This document shows, one piece after another, positions 9,138 to 17,757 of a stretch of DNA of 64,000 bases. The notes under the pieces were generated by a model, which was not told the DNA's origin, did no database searches, and saw only the letters and a list, made by a program, of their open reading frames with translations. Source of the DNA: an uncultured Eubacterium sp. (GTDB taxonomy: Bacteria; Bacillota; Clostridia; Lachnospirales; Lachnospiraceae); assembly GCA_947088865.1 (NCBI GenBank), contig CAMUHY010000006.1, positions 62,001-126,000 of the forward strand, read 5' to 3'. How positions within the stretch are numbered: the first letter of the stretch is position 1; each line of letters opens with the position of its first letter. Position numbers and translations under genes: made by a program.

Positions 9138-10133
9138 TCAATTTATCTGTATACCAAGATTTTTATATGCCAATTCGGTCGCAACCCTTCCTCTGGCGGT
9201 TCTGTTAATAAATCCATTCTGTATTAAATAGGGTTCATACACTTCTTCCAATGTGCCGGAATCCTCGCCAATAGAAGCAGACAACGTATCAATACCAACG
9301 GGTCCGCCCTTAAATTTTTCTATAATGGTTGTAAGAATCAATCGGTCATTTCGGTCTAGTCCGTTTTTATCAACTTCCAATAAATTAAGTGCATAATCGG
9401 CTACTTCCGCTGTAATCCTGCCATCATATTTAACTTGTGCAAAATCTCGTACTCTTTTCAATAACCGATTGGCAAGTCTTGGTGTGCCTCTGGAACGCCT
9501 TGCCATCTCATATGCGCCTTTATCATCTATCTCAACGCCCAATGTTTTTGCAGAGCGCAGCAAAATCGTTTTTAACTCTTCAACACTGTAATATTCCAGA
9601 TGGTTTACAACGCCAAACCTATCCCTTAACGGCGCTGACAACAGACCTGCTCTAGTGGTTGCTCCAACCAATGTAAACTGTGGCAATTCCAGTCTTATAG
9701 ACCTTGCTGCTGCACCTTTACCTATCATAATATCAATTTGATAATCCTCCATCGCTGGATACAGCACTTCTTCCACCTGCCTGTTGAGACGATGAATTTC
9801 ATCCACAAAAAGAACGTCTCCCTCTGCCAGATTATTCAGTATAGCTGCCATCTCTCCTGGCTTTTCAATAGCAGGACCTGACGTTACTTTTAAATGTGTT
9901 CCCATCTCATTTGCTATAATTCCTGCAAGCGTCGTTTTTCCCAGTCCTGGCGGTCCGTAAAACAACACATGGTCTAGTGCATCTTTTCGCTCTTTTGCCG
10001 CTTCAATATACACTTTTAAGTTTTTCTTTACTTTATCCTGTCCGATATAATCGCGTAAACTCTCAGGACGAAGACCACTTTCTATCTTCATATCCTCATC
10101 TGTAAACTCTGTTGAAATAACCCTTCTCTCCAT
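9138..10133 (-). CDS. ruvB: Holliday junction branch migration helicase RuvB
   Basis: AAA+ ATPase of 331 aa that drives branch migration with RuvA. It has Walker [10 protein letters not shown] (around residue 60), Walker [10 protein letters not shown], sensor [17 protein letters not shown], and the C-terminal winged helix ending in [13 protein letters not shown]. Length and order agree fully with the family. An AGAGG site precedes the ATG. It lies 79 nt downstream of ruvA on the same strand. Confidence 0.97.
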   Translation of the reverse strand: MERRVISTEFTDEDMKIESGLRPESLRDYIGQDKVKKNLKVYIEAAKERKDALDHVLFYGPPGLGKTTLAGIIANEMGTHLKVTSGPAIEKPGEMAAILNNLAEGDVLFVDEIHRLNRQVEEVLYPAMEDYQIDIMIGKGAAARSIRLELPQFTLVGATTRAGLLSAPLRDRFGVVNHLEYYSVEELKTILLRSAKTLGVEIDDKGAYEMARRSRGTPRLANRLLKRVRDFAQVKYDGRITAEVADYALNLLEVDKNGLDRNDRLILTTIIEKFKGGPVGIDTLSASIGEDSGTLEEVYEPYLIQNGFINRTARGRVATELAYKNLGIQIN

Positions 10134-10212
10134 AATTTTCCTCTCATTTCGGCACTGCTTTTGCGCAAATCATTGAACCCTTACAACATATGGATGTTTT
10201 TAGCCTAAATTT

Positions 10213-10818
10213 TTACATCGTTGCCAGTTTTTTAAGTGCTTCCTTCAATATTACTTCCGAATCCTTTGATTCGATATCTTCTACTTGGCGGACTGCCCGA
10301 ACAGCCTGCGCACTGCCATACCCCAACGCACACAATGCTTCTATCGCCTCATTTTGAGCCTCGCTGTCCGTCCCATCCGCTCCACTCTCATACAGTGCAT
10401 TTTCTAATGCATCCTCTAAGGATACCTTATCTTTTAATTCAATAATTAATTTTTGAGCCGTTTTGCTGCCTATGCCCGGCGCGCTTGATATCAGCTTGAC
10501 ATCGCCTGAAATCACAGCAAATCTTAAATCATTTGGCGATATAGTCGATAAAATTGCCAATGCGCCTTTTGGTCCAATACCATTTACATTGATAAGCATC
10601 TTAAAAATATTCAAATCATCTCTTGTCAAAAATCCAAATAAACTGTGCGACTCTTCTCGTATCTGCAAATAGGTATACACCTTTACCGACTCGCCAATCT
10701 TGGAAAAACGAGAGATAACGGTCGCTGGCACCTTAATATTAAAACCAATGCCATTATTTTCAACGACAATGGTATCATTAAACACCTCAACCAACTGTCC
10801 TTTAACATATGAAATCAT
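10213..10818 (-). CDS. ruvA: Holliday junction DNA-binding protein RuvA
   Basis: Protein of 201 aa, the tetrameric junction-binding partner of RuvB. It starts MISYVKGQLVEV as the family does, has the helix-hairpin-helix motifs NGIGPKGALAIL (around 80) and APGIGSKTAQKLIIELKDK (around 115), and the C-terminal RuvB-binding helices. The ATG at 10818 is preferred: GAGGAT lies just upstream, and the earlier in-frame ATG is within this ribosome site. Its start overlaps the end region of the DUF815 gene, suggesting coupling. Confidence 0.96.
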   Translation of the reverse strand: MISYVKGQLVEVFNDTIVVENNGIGFNIKVPATVISRFSKIGESVKVYTYLQIREESHSLFGFLTRDDLNIFKMLINVNGIGPKGALAILSTISPNDLRFAVISGDVKLISSAPGIGSKTAQKLIIELKDKVSLEDALENALYESGADGTDSEAQNEAIEALCALGYGSAQAVRAVRQVEDIESKDSEVILKEALKKLATM

Positions 10819-10826
10819 CTTTATCC

Positions 10827-12131
10827 TCATTTCTTTTTAGCACAGTCATTAATAAATTGCTGTGCTGTTCTTCCCGATATACCGCCATGACTTAGTTCCC
10901 ATTTATTTGCCTCACTGCAAAGTTCTTCCTCGCTCATCTTAATACCATTTCTCTTTGCAAGCTGAAGGACAATATCAAAATATTCTTTTTGTGTTGGCTT
11001 TGAATAACTAATTTGACAACCAAAGCGATTAACTAATGACAACTTTTCTTCCATTGTATCCGACCTATGTAAACCATTCTTTGATTCGATATCGTTGCGG
11101 TCGTTCCAAGTTTCTTTTATCAAATGACGTCTGTTTGATGTTGCATAGATTAATATATTGTCAGGGCGTGTCTCCACACCGCCCTCAATTACAGCTTTTA
11201 AAAATTTATATTCAACCTCAAATTCTTCAAAAGATAAATCGTCCATATATATTATAAATTTATAATTTCTATTTTTAATACTTGCAATAACACTCGATAA
11301 ATCCTTAAACTGATGTTTGTAAATCTCTATCATTCTCAGTCCTTTATCGTAGTACTCATTGACGATTGCCTTGATACTCGTTGATTTTCCAGTGCCGCTG
11401 TCGCCAAACAACAGCGCATTATTCGCCCGATTTCCCTGTATAAAACTTTCTGTATTCTCAATCAATTTTTTCTTTTGTATTTCATATCCAATCAAATCAT
11501 CTAATTTTACCTTGTCCATATTATTAATTGGTTTAAAGAAAATGCTTCCATCTGCACGATTTCCAATACGAAAGGCGGCGTTAAGACCAAACATACCCAC
11601 GCCGTAATCTTTATAAAAACAGGTAACACCGTCAAAAAATTGTTCATCTGTCTGGGCAGCAGCAAGCTTTTTGCTTAAAGCCTGAACTTTACAGCTTACA
11701 TTGTGATTATACATCAATTCACTTTTACATATTGCCTTATAATTTGTAATAATCGAAAAACAATTGATTTCAAGCTGTTCTTCGATAACCGAAAAATCAT
11801 AGTGAAACAACGTTCTAAAAATATGAATATCATTCATGGCAAAAAGGTTCACACTGCCTTCGTTTGCTCCTACCTTCTCACAAGTAATGCTAAATGGATT
11901 TTCTGTCGTCACCAGCAAAAAGGTTAAATAATTTTGCCAAAGGTTGCCGTCAAATCCATAATCCGTAGCTATTGTCAGCAAACGCTTTATCTGTGTATAT
12001 ATTTCTTTTATCAAATCATCTTTGGCTGTTTCTTTATCAGTAAACTGTTTAAAAATATTAGATATTTTTACTAATATTGAATCATCTGGCATCGCACCAA
12101 AAATAATTAATTTTGAAATTTCCTTGTACAT
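10827..12131 (-). CDS. DUF815 family AAA+ ATPase
   Basis: Protein of 434 aa. The C-terminal half (about residues 190-434) is a DUF815-type P-loop ATPase with Walker A LFGDSGTGKST, a Walker B-like IIYMDDLSFEEFE, and a sensor region LIYATSNRRHLIKE. The N-terminal half is helical and has no motif I know. The function of the family is unknown; a chaperone or loader-like role is often supposed. It sits immediately upstream of ruvA and may share its transcript. Confidence 0.8.
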   Translation of the reverse strand: MYKEISKLIIFGAMPDDSILVKISNIFKQFTDKETAKDDLIKEIYTQIKRLLTIATDYGFDGNLWQNYLTFLLVTTENPFSITCEKVGANEGSVNLFAMNDIHIFRTLFHYDFSVIEEQLEINCFSIITNYKAICKSELMYNHNVSCKVQALSKKLAAAQTDEQFFDGVTCFYKDYGVGMFGLNAAFRIGNRADGSIFFKPINNMDKVKLDDLIGYEIQKKKLIENTESFIQGNRANNALLFGDSGTGKSTSIKAIVNEYYDKGLRMIEIYKHQFKDLSSVIASIKNRNYKFIIYMDDLSFEEFEVEYKFLKAVIEGGVETRPDNILIYATSNRRHLIKETWNDRNDIESKNGLHRSDTMEEKLSLVNRFGCQISYSKPTQKEYFDIVLQLAKRNGIKMSEEELCSEANKWELSHGGISGRTAQQFINDCAKKK

Positions 12132-12356
12132 ATTGCTGCTTCCTTTCGTATATTTTATAGGCAGATAAGGAACTGTTTGAATTTTATTTTTAATATATAA
12201 AATAAATTTTTAATTAATTACATAAAAACCAATAAAAAGTTTCCTAATTACATAAAAAATATCATTTACAAATTTTTACTTTGCATTTCCGCCCGTTATA
12301 TTATATAATAAATGAATGAAATTTTTTGTCAAATATTTTTATTTTTTATTATTATA

Positions 12357-12384
12357 TTGACCTTTTGAAAAGTGATGCTATAAT
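12357..12384 (+). promoter_or_regulatory. Promoter of the glycosyltransferase gene
   Basis: TTGACC and TATAAT with 16 nt between, and an extended -10 (TGC before TATAAT), about 70 nt upstream of the ATG. The rest of the 322-nt gap 12132-12453 is very AT-rich and should also hold the minus-strand promoter of the DUF815-ruvAB genes; I could not single one out. Confidence 0.65.
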
Positions 12385-12453
12385 CAACAAGTAACTTTAT
12401 ATATTTTTGTAAAAAAGTGACAATAATTCATTTTTAAAAATGGAGAGATAACC

Positions 12454-13752
12454 ATGAAAACAATTACAGCAATTAACACATTGGTATTTGTGTTGTTGAC
12501 AGTGTTATATTTTTATCAGTTTATATATATATTCATTGCACTAATCCATGAAAAGAGACGTAAAAAATCGGAGTACACGCCAAAAAAGCAGCATCGGTTT
12601 GCATTTATTATTGCGGCTCGAAACGAAAGTGCGGTTATTGCCAATCTGATTAAAAGTATCAAAGCACAGGATTATCCATCAGAATTAATTGATATTATTG
12701 TAATCGCGGACAACTGTACCGACAATACGGCTGAGATTTCAAGAATGAGCGGAGCAATCGTATATGAACGCTTTGACAATCAGCTTGTAGGCAAGGGATA
12801 TGCGCTGGATTTTGCATTTCAAAAAATAAAAACGGATTATGGCGATTATACAGCTTATGATGGTTACTTTATTTTCGATGCAGACAATATTATTTCTAAA
12901 AATTATGTTTCAGAGATGAATAAAACATTTGACCAAGGATATCGTGTTATTACAAGCTACCGCAACTCTAAGAATTTTGACACCAACTGGATTACATCTG
13001 GATATTCCATTTGGTTTTGCAGAGAAGCCAAATACCTTAACAATCCAAGAATGCTGTTAAAAACAAGTTGTGCGGTCTCTGGTACAGGTTATCTTGTAAA
13101 CAGTGAAATTATCAAAAAATACAAAGGTTGGAAATGCAACCTTCTCACAGAGGATATTCAATTTTCTGTTGTCAATATTCTTGATGGCGAAAAGATTGGA
13201 TATTGTTCTAATGCAATGTTTTATGATGAACAGCCTGAAACCTTTAAACAGTCATGGAATCAACGTATGCGTTGGTCAAAAGGCTTTTATCAGGTCATGT
13301 TTAAATATGGACGAGATTTAATTATGATGGCTTTTAAAAAGCGTCAAATGTTTATCTCCTGCTATGATATGTTTATGACAATAGCGCCGGCTACACTGCT
13401 TTCCTTTGGATTATTGGTGTTAAATATTATCTTTTTGATATTAGCGGCAGCAAATCCTCTTTTATTTAAACAACTTGTTCCAATCACATTAGAATCAGGC
13501 GTATTTGCCATTGCTAGTTTTTGTTTGCTTATGTTTTCAGTGGCGGCTATCACCTTGATAACAGAATGGAAAAATATTATAGCTTCTCCCAAAAAGAAAA
13601 TTTGGTCGCTGTTTACTTTCCCATTGTTTATGCTTACATATATTCCAATTTCTTTAGTAGCTCTCTTTAAAAAAGTAGAATGGAAACCAATTACACACTG
13701 TGTATCTAAGACTATGGAAGAAATTGAATTACAGCAGCAATATAAACAGTAA
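12454..13752 (+). CDS. Family 2 glycosyltransferase, membrane-bound
   Basis: Processive-type GT-A glycosyltransferase of 432 aa. One N-terminal membrane helix (about 7-30) precedes the catalytic domain with FIIAARNESAVI, ADNCTDNT, the metal-binding FDADN (near 148), the acceptor motif LTEDIQF (near 232) and the QRMRW motif (near 270). Three or four C-terminal membrane helices follow (about 300-420). The layout resembles BcsA/NodC/IcaA-like synthases, so it may make or export a cell-surface polysaccharide; no partner genes are adjacent. GGAGAG lies upstream of the ATG. Confidence 0.85.
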   Translation: MKTITAINTLVFVLLTVLYFYQFIYIFIALIHEKRRKKSEYTPKKQHRFAFIIAARNESAVIANLIKSIKAQDYPSELIDIIVIADNCTDNTAEISRMSGAIVYERFDNQLVGKGYALDFAFQKIKTDYGDYTAYDGYFIFDADNIISKNYVSEMNKTFDQGYRVITSYRNSKNFDTNWITSGYSIWFCREAKYLNNPRMLLKTSCAVSGTGYLVNSEIIKKYKGWKCNLLTEDIQFSVVNILDGEKIGYCSNAMFYDEQPETFKQSWNQRMRWSKGFYQVMFKYGRDLIMMAFKKRQMFISCYDMFMTIAPATLLSFGLLVLNIIFLILAAANPLLFKQLVPITLESGVFAIASFCLLMFSVAAITLITEWKNIIASPKKKIWSLFTFPLFMLTYIPISLVALFKKVEWKPITHCVSKTMEEIELQQQYKQ

Positions 13753-13777
13753 ATTTTAATTATTATAAAAAAGAATA

Positions 13778-13806
13778 TTGCAAATCAAAATTGCATATGC
13801 TATAAT
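13778..13806 (+). promoter_or_regulatory. Promoter of a short RNA
   Basis: TTGCAA and TATAAT with 17-nt spacing plus a TGC extended -10. It points at the terminator at 13852-13886 with only about 75 nt between start and end, and no open reading frame in that span. Confidence 0.65.
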
Positions 13807-13812
13807 GCCAGT

Positions 13813-13887
13813 AGGCAAAAATGTAATAAATAGTCCATGCAGGGCGACAACAAAAACCTCCAGAGCGCACATCTGGAGGTTTTTTAT
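13813..13887 (+). ncRNA. Small RNA, possible type I antitoxin
   Basis: Predicted transcript of about 75 nt between a near-consensus extended promoter and a strong hairpin followed by a T run. It is convergent with a minus-strand open frame (13936-14022) whose peptide looks like a small membrane toxin. Fst-type systems use this shape: toxin mRNA and antisense RNA meet at a shared bidirectional terminator. The pairing role is inference; promoter and terminator are seen directly. Confidence 0.5.
13852..13886. terminator. Bidirectional intrinsic terminator
   Basis: Perfect stem AAACCTCCAGA / TCTGGAGGTTT with a short loop. T runs follow on both strands, so it can end both the plus-strand small RNA (or glycosyltransferase read-through) and minus-strand transcripts coming from the Gx-transporter gene. 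Confidence 0.9.
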
Positions 13888-13935
13888 TCCTAATTTTGGC
13901 AATGGGAAGGCTTAAACCCATAGGCTAGTTACCGA

Positions 13936-14022
13936 CTATTTTCTGTCACTGTCTAACCATTTGATAATATAGTGGCAAGCTACACCAACCGCAACAGCGA
14001 CTATAAATGAATCTTTAACCGC
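13936..14022 (-). other. Possible small toxin-like open frame without ATG
   Basis: Open frame that ends at a TAG at 13936-13938 and reads (A)VKDSF-IVAVAVGVACHYIIKWL-DSDRK: a single hydrophobic helix and then a short charged tail. This is the build of small type I toxins such as Fst. It overlaps the 3' end of the Gx-transporter gene in another frame. An in-frame TAA precedes it by three codons and there is no ATG, GTG or TTG, so it is either degenerate or uses a rare start. The convergent small RNA next to it is the main support. Confidence 0.35.
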
Positions 14023-14537
14023 TTAAGAACCATTGCTGTCACTATACCAACAACAATCCCTGCAACTGTTCCTGTAATAAGCAGGACAGGAAGATAATAC
14101 AAAATAGCATCCGTTTCCATAATAATCACAGCAGCTATTATCTGCCCAATATTATGTGATACTCCGCCGGCAACACTGACACCAACCGTAGAAAACAATT
14201 CTATTTTTTTTAAAAGAATCATAACAACAATGCTTAACATTCCTCCTGTTATGCTAAACCAAAAACTTGTAGCATTGCCAAACAAAATAGAAGTCAGTGC
14301 AATCCTAAGTATATTGACAAATATTGCTTCCTTGACACCCACTACATATAAAACGGTTATAATGGCTATATTGGATATTCCTAATCGAACACCTGGCACT
14401 GGTATAGGTATTAAAATTAAACTGTCAATATAGCTAAATATCATTGCCAATGTCGTTAAAACACCACACATTGCTATATTTTTTACTTTTTTAGAATTTT
14501 TTTCACTATTTGACAACAGAATCCAGTTCACTCCCAT
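14001..14537 (-). CDS. Gx transporter family membrane protein
   Basis: Hydrophobic protein of about 178 aa with five or six helices, of the family annotated as Gx transporter or heptaprenyl diphosphate synthase component I. Visible signatures are YIDSLILIPIPVPGVRLGIS and GGMLSIVVM. The substrate is unknown. Start uncertain: ATG at 14537 (MGVNWILL) and TTG at 14516 are both possible, as GGAG/GGGAG lies here; the gene overlaps the end of the NusG-II gene. In many anaerobes this pair is found by rnf genes, as here. Confidence 0.75.
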   Translation of the reverse strand: MGVNWILLSNSEKNSKKVKNIAMCGVLTTLAMIFSYIDSLILIPIPVPGVRLGISNIAIITVLYVVGVKEAIFVNILRIALTSILFGNATSFWFSITGGMLSIVVMILLKKIELFSTVGVSVAGGVSHNIGQIIAAVIIMETDAILYYLPVLLITGTVAGIVVGIVTAMVLKRLKIHL

Positions 14538-14874
14538 CTCCAATAATTTCAACAACAACCCGATGTGGCATACATACAATATTTTCCCCAGTTTTGCTGA
14601 TTTTCCCCATATGCTTGCACAGCTTGTCTGGACAATCTGCATCCGCCATATAAACATATCCATCTTGTATTACAATTCGGTTGCTGCCTCCTTGATATCC
14701 ACTCACCACCCATTCTTTTGCTTGATGGAGAGAGCCTTGATATTGAATATCACCATTTATTTTAACCACAACCATACTTCCCTCTTTTTTTACAAAAAAA
14801 TGAATAATACCAAAAAACAGCAATGCAACGGTGACTATAATCATTATTAATAAAATATCTCTTTTTATTTTCAT
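14506..14874 (-). CDS. NusG domain II-containing exported protein
   Basis: Protein of about 122 aa with one N-terminal membrane helix (ILLIMIIVTVALLFFGIIHF) and an extracytoplasmic beta domain of the NusG_II type (residues 30-118). The conserved ADCPDKLCKHMGKI and IVCMPHRVVVEI segments keep both cysteines. These proteins are commonly co-located with Rnf and Gx-transporter genes, and a role in electron-transfer or flavin-linked envelope processes is guessed. The 14874 ATG has a purine-rich stretch upstream; the in-frame ATG at 14889 is possible too. Confidence 0.75.
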   Translation of the reverse strand: MKIKRDILLIMIIVTVALLFFGIIHFFVKKEGSMVVVKINGDIQYQGSLHQAKEWVVSGYQGGSNRIVIQDGYVYMADADCPDKLCKHMGKISKTGENIVCMPHRVVVEIIGDGSELDSVVK

Positions 14875-14960
14875 ATTCTTTCTTTTCATATTATTTTTTT
14901 ATACTTAGTGCTGTGACTGCTCTTAGAGACAGCTAATAACTTGGATTTTGACAAAGAAAC

Positions 14961-15017
14961 GCTGCAAAACTAAAATTTCATACCATATATATGGGCATAA
15001 AAATTTCATTTTGCAGC
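14961..15017 (-). terminator. Terminator of the rnf operon
   Basis: Inverted repeat GCTGCAAAA ... TTTTGCAGC with further inner pairing (AAATTT) and a TTTCTTT tail on the minus strand, 23 nt after the rnfB stop. Confidence 0.7.
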
Positions 15018-15039
15018 AGCTCTTTTATGAACAATATTT

Positions 15040-15864
15040 CTATTTATGAGAATAACTTTTTACTGATTTGTGATTTTGTTTTATAATAATCTTTTTCGGA
15101 CACTTTTCTGCACACTTGCCGCAGCCCGTACACTTCGTCTGGTCGATATGCGCAATATTATTTTCTACTTTAATCGCATCAAACTCGCACTGCTTTGTAC
15201 ATAACATACAGCCAATACAACCCACGCTACATGCCTGCATCACGTCTTTGCCCTTATCTTTAGAAGAACAAGATACCGCATATTTCGACTCATATGGAAT
15301 AAGCTCTATCAAATGTCTAGGACATGCAGCAACACATTTACCACACGCTTTGCATTTTTCTTTATCCACTATGGCTACTCCATTGACAACATGAATAGCG
15401 TCAAATGGACATGCCTTTACACAAGAACCATAACCCAAACAGCCATATGTACATGTCTTTGCACCGCCATTTGGAACAAACGGCATAACACTGCACTCTT
15501 CCACGCCAGAATACACATAATTTTCTTTTGCTTTCTCACAGTCGCCGCCACATTTTACAAATGCAGTCATACGCACAGTCTCACCGGCTTCTGCCCCCAT
15601 AATAGAAGCAATCTTTGCAGCGGCAGGCGCACCGCCGACTGGACATGCCCCGCAGTCTGCCTGACCGGCAGCAATTGCCTTAGCCAACGCATCACAGCCA
15701 GCATAACCACAGCCGCCGCAATTATTTCCGGGAAGCTCCGCCCTAATATCAATCTCTTTTTGGTCAACCTCCACTGCAAACTTTTTACCCATAACGCCGA
15801 GAAAAAGTCCTAGTATCAAACCAACGCCGCCGACAATAGCCGCAGCTAACACAATACCCATCAT
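15040..15864 (-). CDS. rnfB: Rnf complex ferredoxin subunit RnfB
   Basis: Iron-sulfur subunit (274 aa) of the ferredoxin:NAD+ oxidoreductase that couples electron flow to Na+ or H+ export. After one membrane helix (2-25) comes the NCGGCGYAGC cluster motif (about 48-57), the CGGDC motif, and then two ferredoxin-like domains with repeated CxxCxxC motifs (for example CKACGKCVAACP and CTGCGKCAEKCP), giving several 4Fe-4S sites. It is the last gene of the operon, which is usual. GAGGAAAAGTAT precedes an ATG-ATG start. Confidence 0.95.
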   Translation of the reverse strand: MMGIVLAAAIVGGVGLILGLFLGVMGKKFAVEVDQKEIDIRAELPGNNCGGCGYAGCDALAKAIAAGQADCGACPVGGAPAAAKIASIMGAEAGETVRMTAFVKCGGDCEKAKENYVYSGVEECSVMPFVPNGGAKTCTYGCLGYGSCVKACPFDAIHVVNGVAIVDKEKCKACGKCVAACPRHLIELIPYESKYAVSCSSKDKGKDVMQACSVGCIGCMLCTKQCEFDAIKVENNIAHIDQTKCTGCGKCAEKCPKKIIIKQNHKSVKSYSHK

Positions 15865-15879
15865 ATACTTTTCCTCCTC

Positions 15880-16452
15880 TTACAGTATACCAGAAAATCC
15901 AAAGAACGCAATCGACATAAGCCCTGCTGTAAGCAATACAATTGGCATTCCCTTAAAACTTTCTGGGACATCGTTATCTTCAATTCGCTCACGAATACCA
16001 GCTAATATTACAATAGCAATCATAAAACCTACTGCTGTTCCAAGACCACAAACAACCGATTCAATAAAATTATAACCATTTTGAACATTGGTCAATGCAA
16101 CGCCAAGCACTGCACAGTTTGTTGTAATCAATGGAAGATAAACGCCAAGCGCTTCATAGAGCGGCGGCATACATTTCTTTAAAAACATCTCAACAAACTG
16201 AACCAATGAAGCAATAACAACAATAAATACAATGGTGTTAAGGTACGTCAACTCAAATGGCGTCAATATAAAATCATATATCAGGCTGCATATGGCAGAA
16301 GCTACCGTAATAACACCAATAACAGCACCGCCCATACCTGCTGCTGTGTTAATTTTCTTAGACACACCCAAGAAAGGACACAGACCTAAAAACTGGCTTA
16401 ATACAACATTATTTACAAGAGCGGCTGCAATACCAATAATTAATAAATTCAT
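15880..16452 (-). CDS. rnfA: Rnf complex membrane subunit RnfA
   Basis: Integral membrane subunit of 190 aa with six helices. It shows the RnfA/NqrE signatures NNVVLSQFLGLCPFLG near the N-terminus and LPLITTNCAVLG near 108, where the paired half-motif cysteines of RnfA and RnfE hold a shared 2Fe-2S cluster in solved complexes. GGGAGGACAG is the ribosome site. It is 13 nt downstream of rnfE. Confidence 0.95.
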   Translation of the reverse strand: MNLLIIGIAAALVNNVVLSQFLGLCPFLGVSKKINTAAGMGGAVIGVITVASAICSLIYDFILTPFELTYLNTIVFIVVIASLVQFVEMFLKKCMPPLYEALGVYLPLITTNCAVLGVALTNVQNGYNFIESVVCGLGTAVGFMIAIVILAGIRERIEDNDVPESFKGMPIVLLTAGLMSIAFFGFSGIL

Positions 16453-16465
16453 CTATCTGTCCTCC

Positions 16466-17134
16466 CTACTTTTCTTTTTCTTCTTCATCACCAATATAAT
16501 CTGGCACTTCTGCCGGTTTCATACCATGCGCCTTCTTTACTTTATTCATAACAGCAATTAAAATGCCAAGAACAAAAAACGCACCTGGTGCAAGAATAAA
16601 AATACTTGCAGGCGTATAGCCAAACTCAGTCAAATCTACCAAAGAAGAAGCACCCGTAGAAAGAATGGTTCCGCCGCCAATCAGCTCTCTTAAAAAGCCA
16701 AGCACTGTAAGCGCCGCTGTAAAGCCAAGCCCCATGCCAAGTCCATCAAAAATTGATAAAATTGGTGTATTCTTAGAAGCATAGGACTCTGCACGACCAA
16801 GAATAATACAGTTTACAACGATAAGCGGAATATAGATACCTAATGATTCATACAAATCCGGCAAATATCCCTGCATAAGAAACTGCACCATCGTTACAAA
16901 TGAAGCTACAATAACGATAAATGCTGGCATTCTAACGCCATCTGGTATCACCTTTCGCAAAAGTGATATCAATAAATTGGACATAACCAATACTACTGTT
17001 GAAGAAAGTCCCATACCTATACCATTGATTGCTGATGTCGTAACCGCAAGTGTAGGACACATACCCAGTGTGAGAATCAATGTAGGATTTTCTTTGATAA
17101 TACCATTATAAAGTCTTTCAACACATTTATTCAA
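16466..17134 (-). CDS. rnfE: Rnf complex membrane subunit RnfE
   Basis: Integral membrane subunit (about 222 aa) homologous to RnfA, with KENPTLILTLGMCPTLAVT and the second half-motif IPLIVVNCIILGRAE. The charged C-tail ends in EEEKEK. Family members begin M-N-x-x-x-R-L; this points to the TTG codon at 17134 (TTG-AAT-AAA-TGT), with AGGGGG 8 nt upstream. A GTG three codons earlier is the alternative. The start codon region overlaps the rnfG stop. Confidence 0.93.
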   Translation of the reverse strand: MNKCVERLYNGIIKENPTLILTLGMCPTLAVTTSAINGIGMGLSSTVVLVMSNLLISLLRKVIPDGVRMPAFIVIVASFVTMVQFLMQGYLPDLYESLGIYIPLIVVNCIILGRAESYASKNTPILSIFDGLGMGLGFTAALTVLGFLRELIGGGTILSTGASSLVDLTEFGYTPASIFILAPGAFFVLGILIAVMNKVKKAHGMKPAEVPDYIGDEEEKEK

Positions 17135-17756
17135 TACCAGCACCCCCTACCGTTTTAACGTTGTCTTCTATCAAACGGTTAAACAGCTTTAACGCTGCAT
17201 TAATACCATTTGTAATGGATTTTGATGTGATTGTCGAACCGCCGATAGAGTCAATCTTATCATCGGAAGATGAGCCTGTGCCATCTTTGACAACACTAAA
17301 TTGTTCTACTTTTACATCATTATATTGTGCTAAAAATGATGGGTCTGTCTTTGCCCTCATACCAAGTCCCGCTGTCTCACTGATGGAAAGAATGGACGTC
17401 CCCTTATAAGTTCCATCCGCAGCAATACCTACGGAATACTTAATATCGCCGCCATATCCGTCTCCTGCCACAACGGTAATAACAAAACCAAGAACTTTGC
17501 CGCCTTTTACACCCGCCACAACTTCTGTAATCTCATCGGCTGGAAAATCGGCTGCAACACCACAATACTTATTGCTGTCTGCAATCTCTTCAAAACTTTC
17601 AGCTTCGGATAACACATTTTTATATGCCGCCTGTTTTGCCTTCTCATTTTGCTCTGCAATCGGCGCTTTCGTTATCTCATAGACGCCCCCAAGAAGTATC
17701 CCTGCAACCAATGTAATGGCAAATAATATACAGGCATCTTTAACAATCTTTCCCAT
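17127..17756 (-). CDS. rnfG: Rnf complex FMN subunit RnfG
   Basis: Protein of 209 aa with one N-terminal membrane helix (8-28) and an extracytoplasmic FMN-binding domain. FMN is attached to a threonine by ApbE through the SGAT-like motif, here in the GGSTITSKSI region (near residue 180) where the Thr is kept. ETAGLGMRAK is the second family motif. I chose the ATG at 17756 because AAAGGAGG lies upstream within the end of rnfD; the longer reading would start inside rnfD. No apbE is visible in this window. Confidence 0.93.
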   Translation of the reverse strand: MGKIVKDACILFAITLVAGILLGGVYEITKAPIAEQNEKAKQAAYKNVLSEAESFEEIADSNKYCGVAADFPADEITEVVAGVKGGKVLGFVITVVAGDGYGGDIKYSVGIAADGTYKGTSILSISETAGLGMRAKTDPSFLAQYNDVKVEQFSVVKDGTGSSSDDKIDSIGGSTITSKSITNGINAALKLFNRLIEDNVKTVGGAGIE

Positions 17757-17757
17757 A

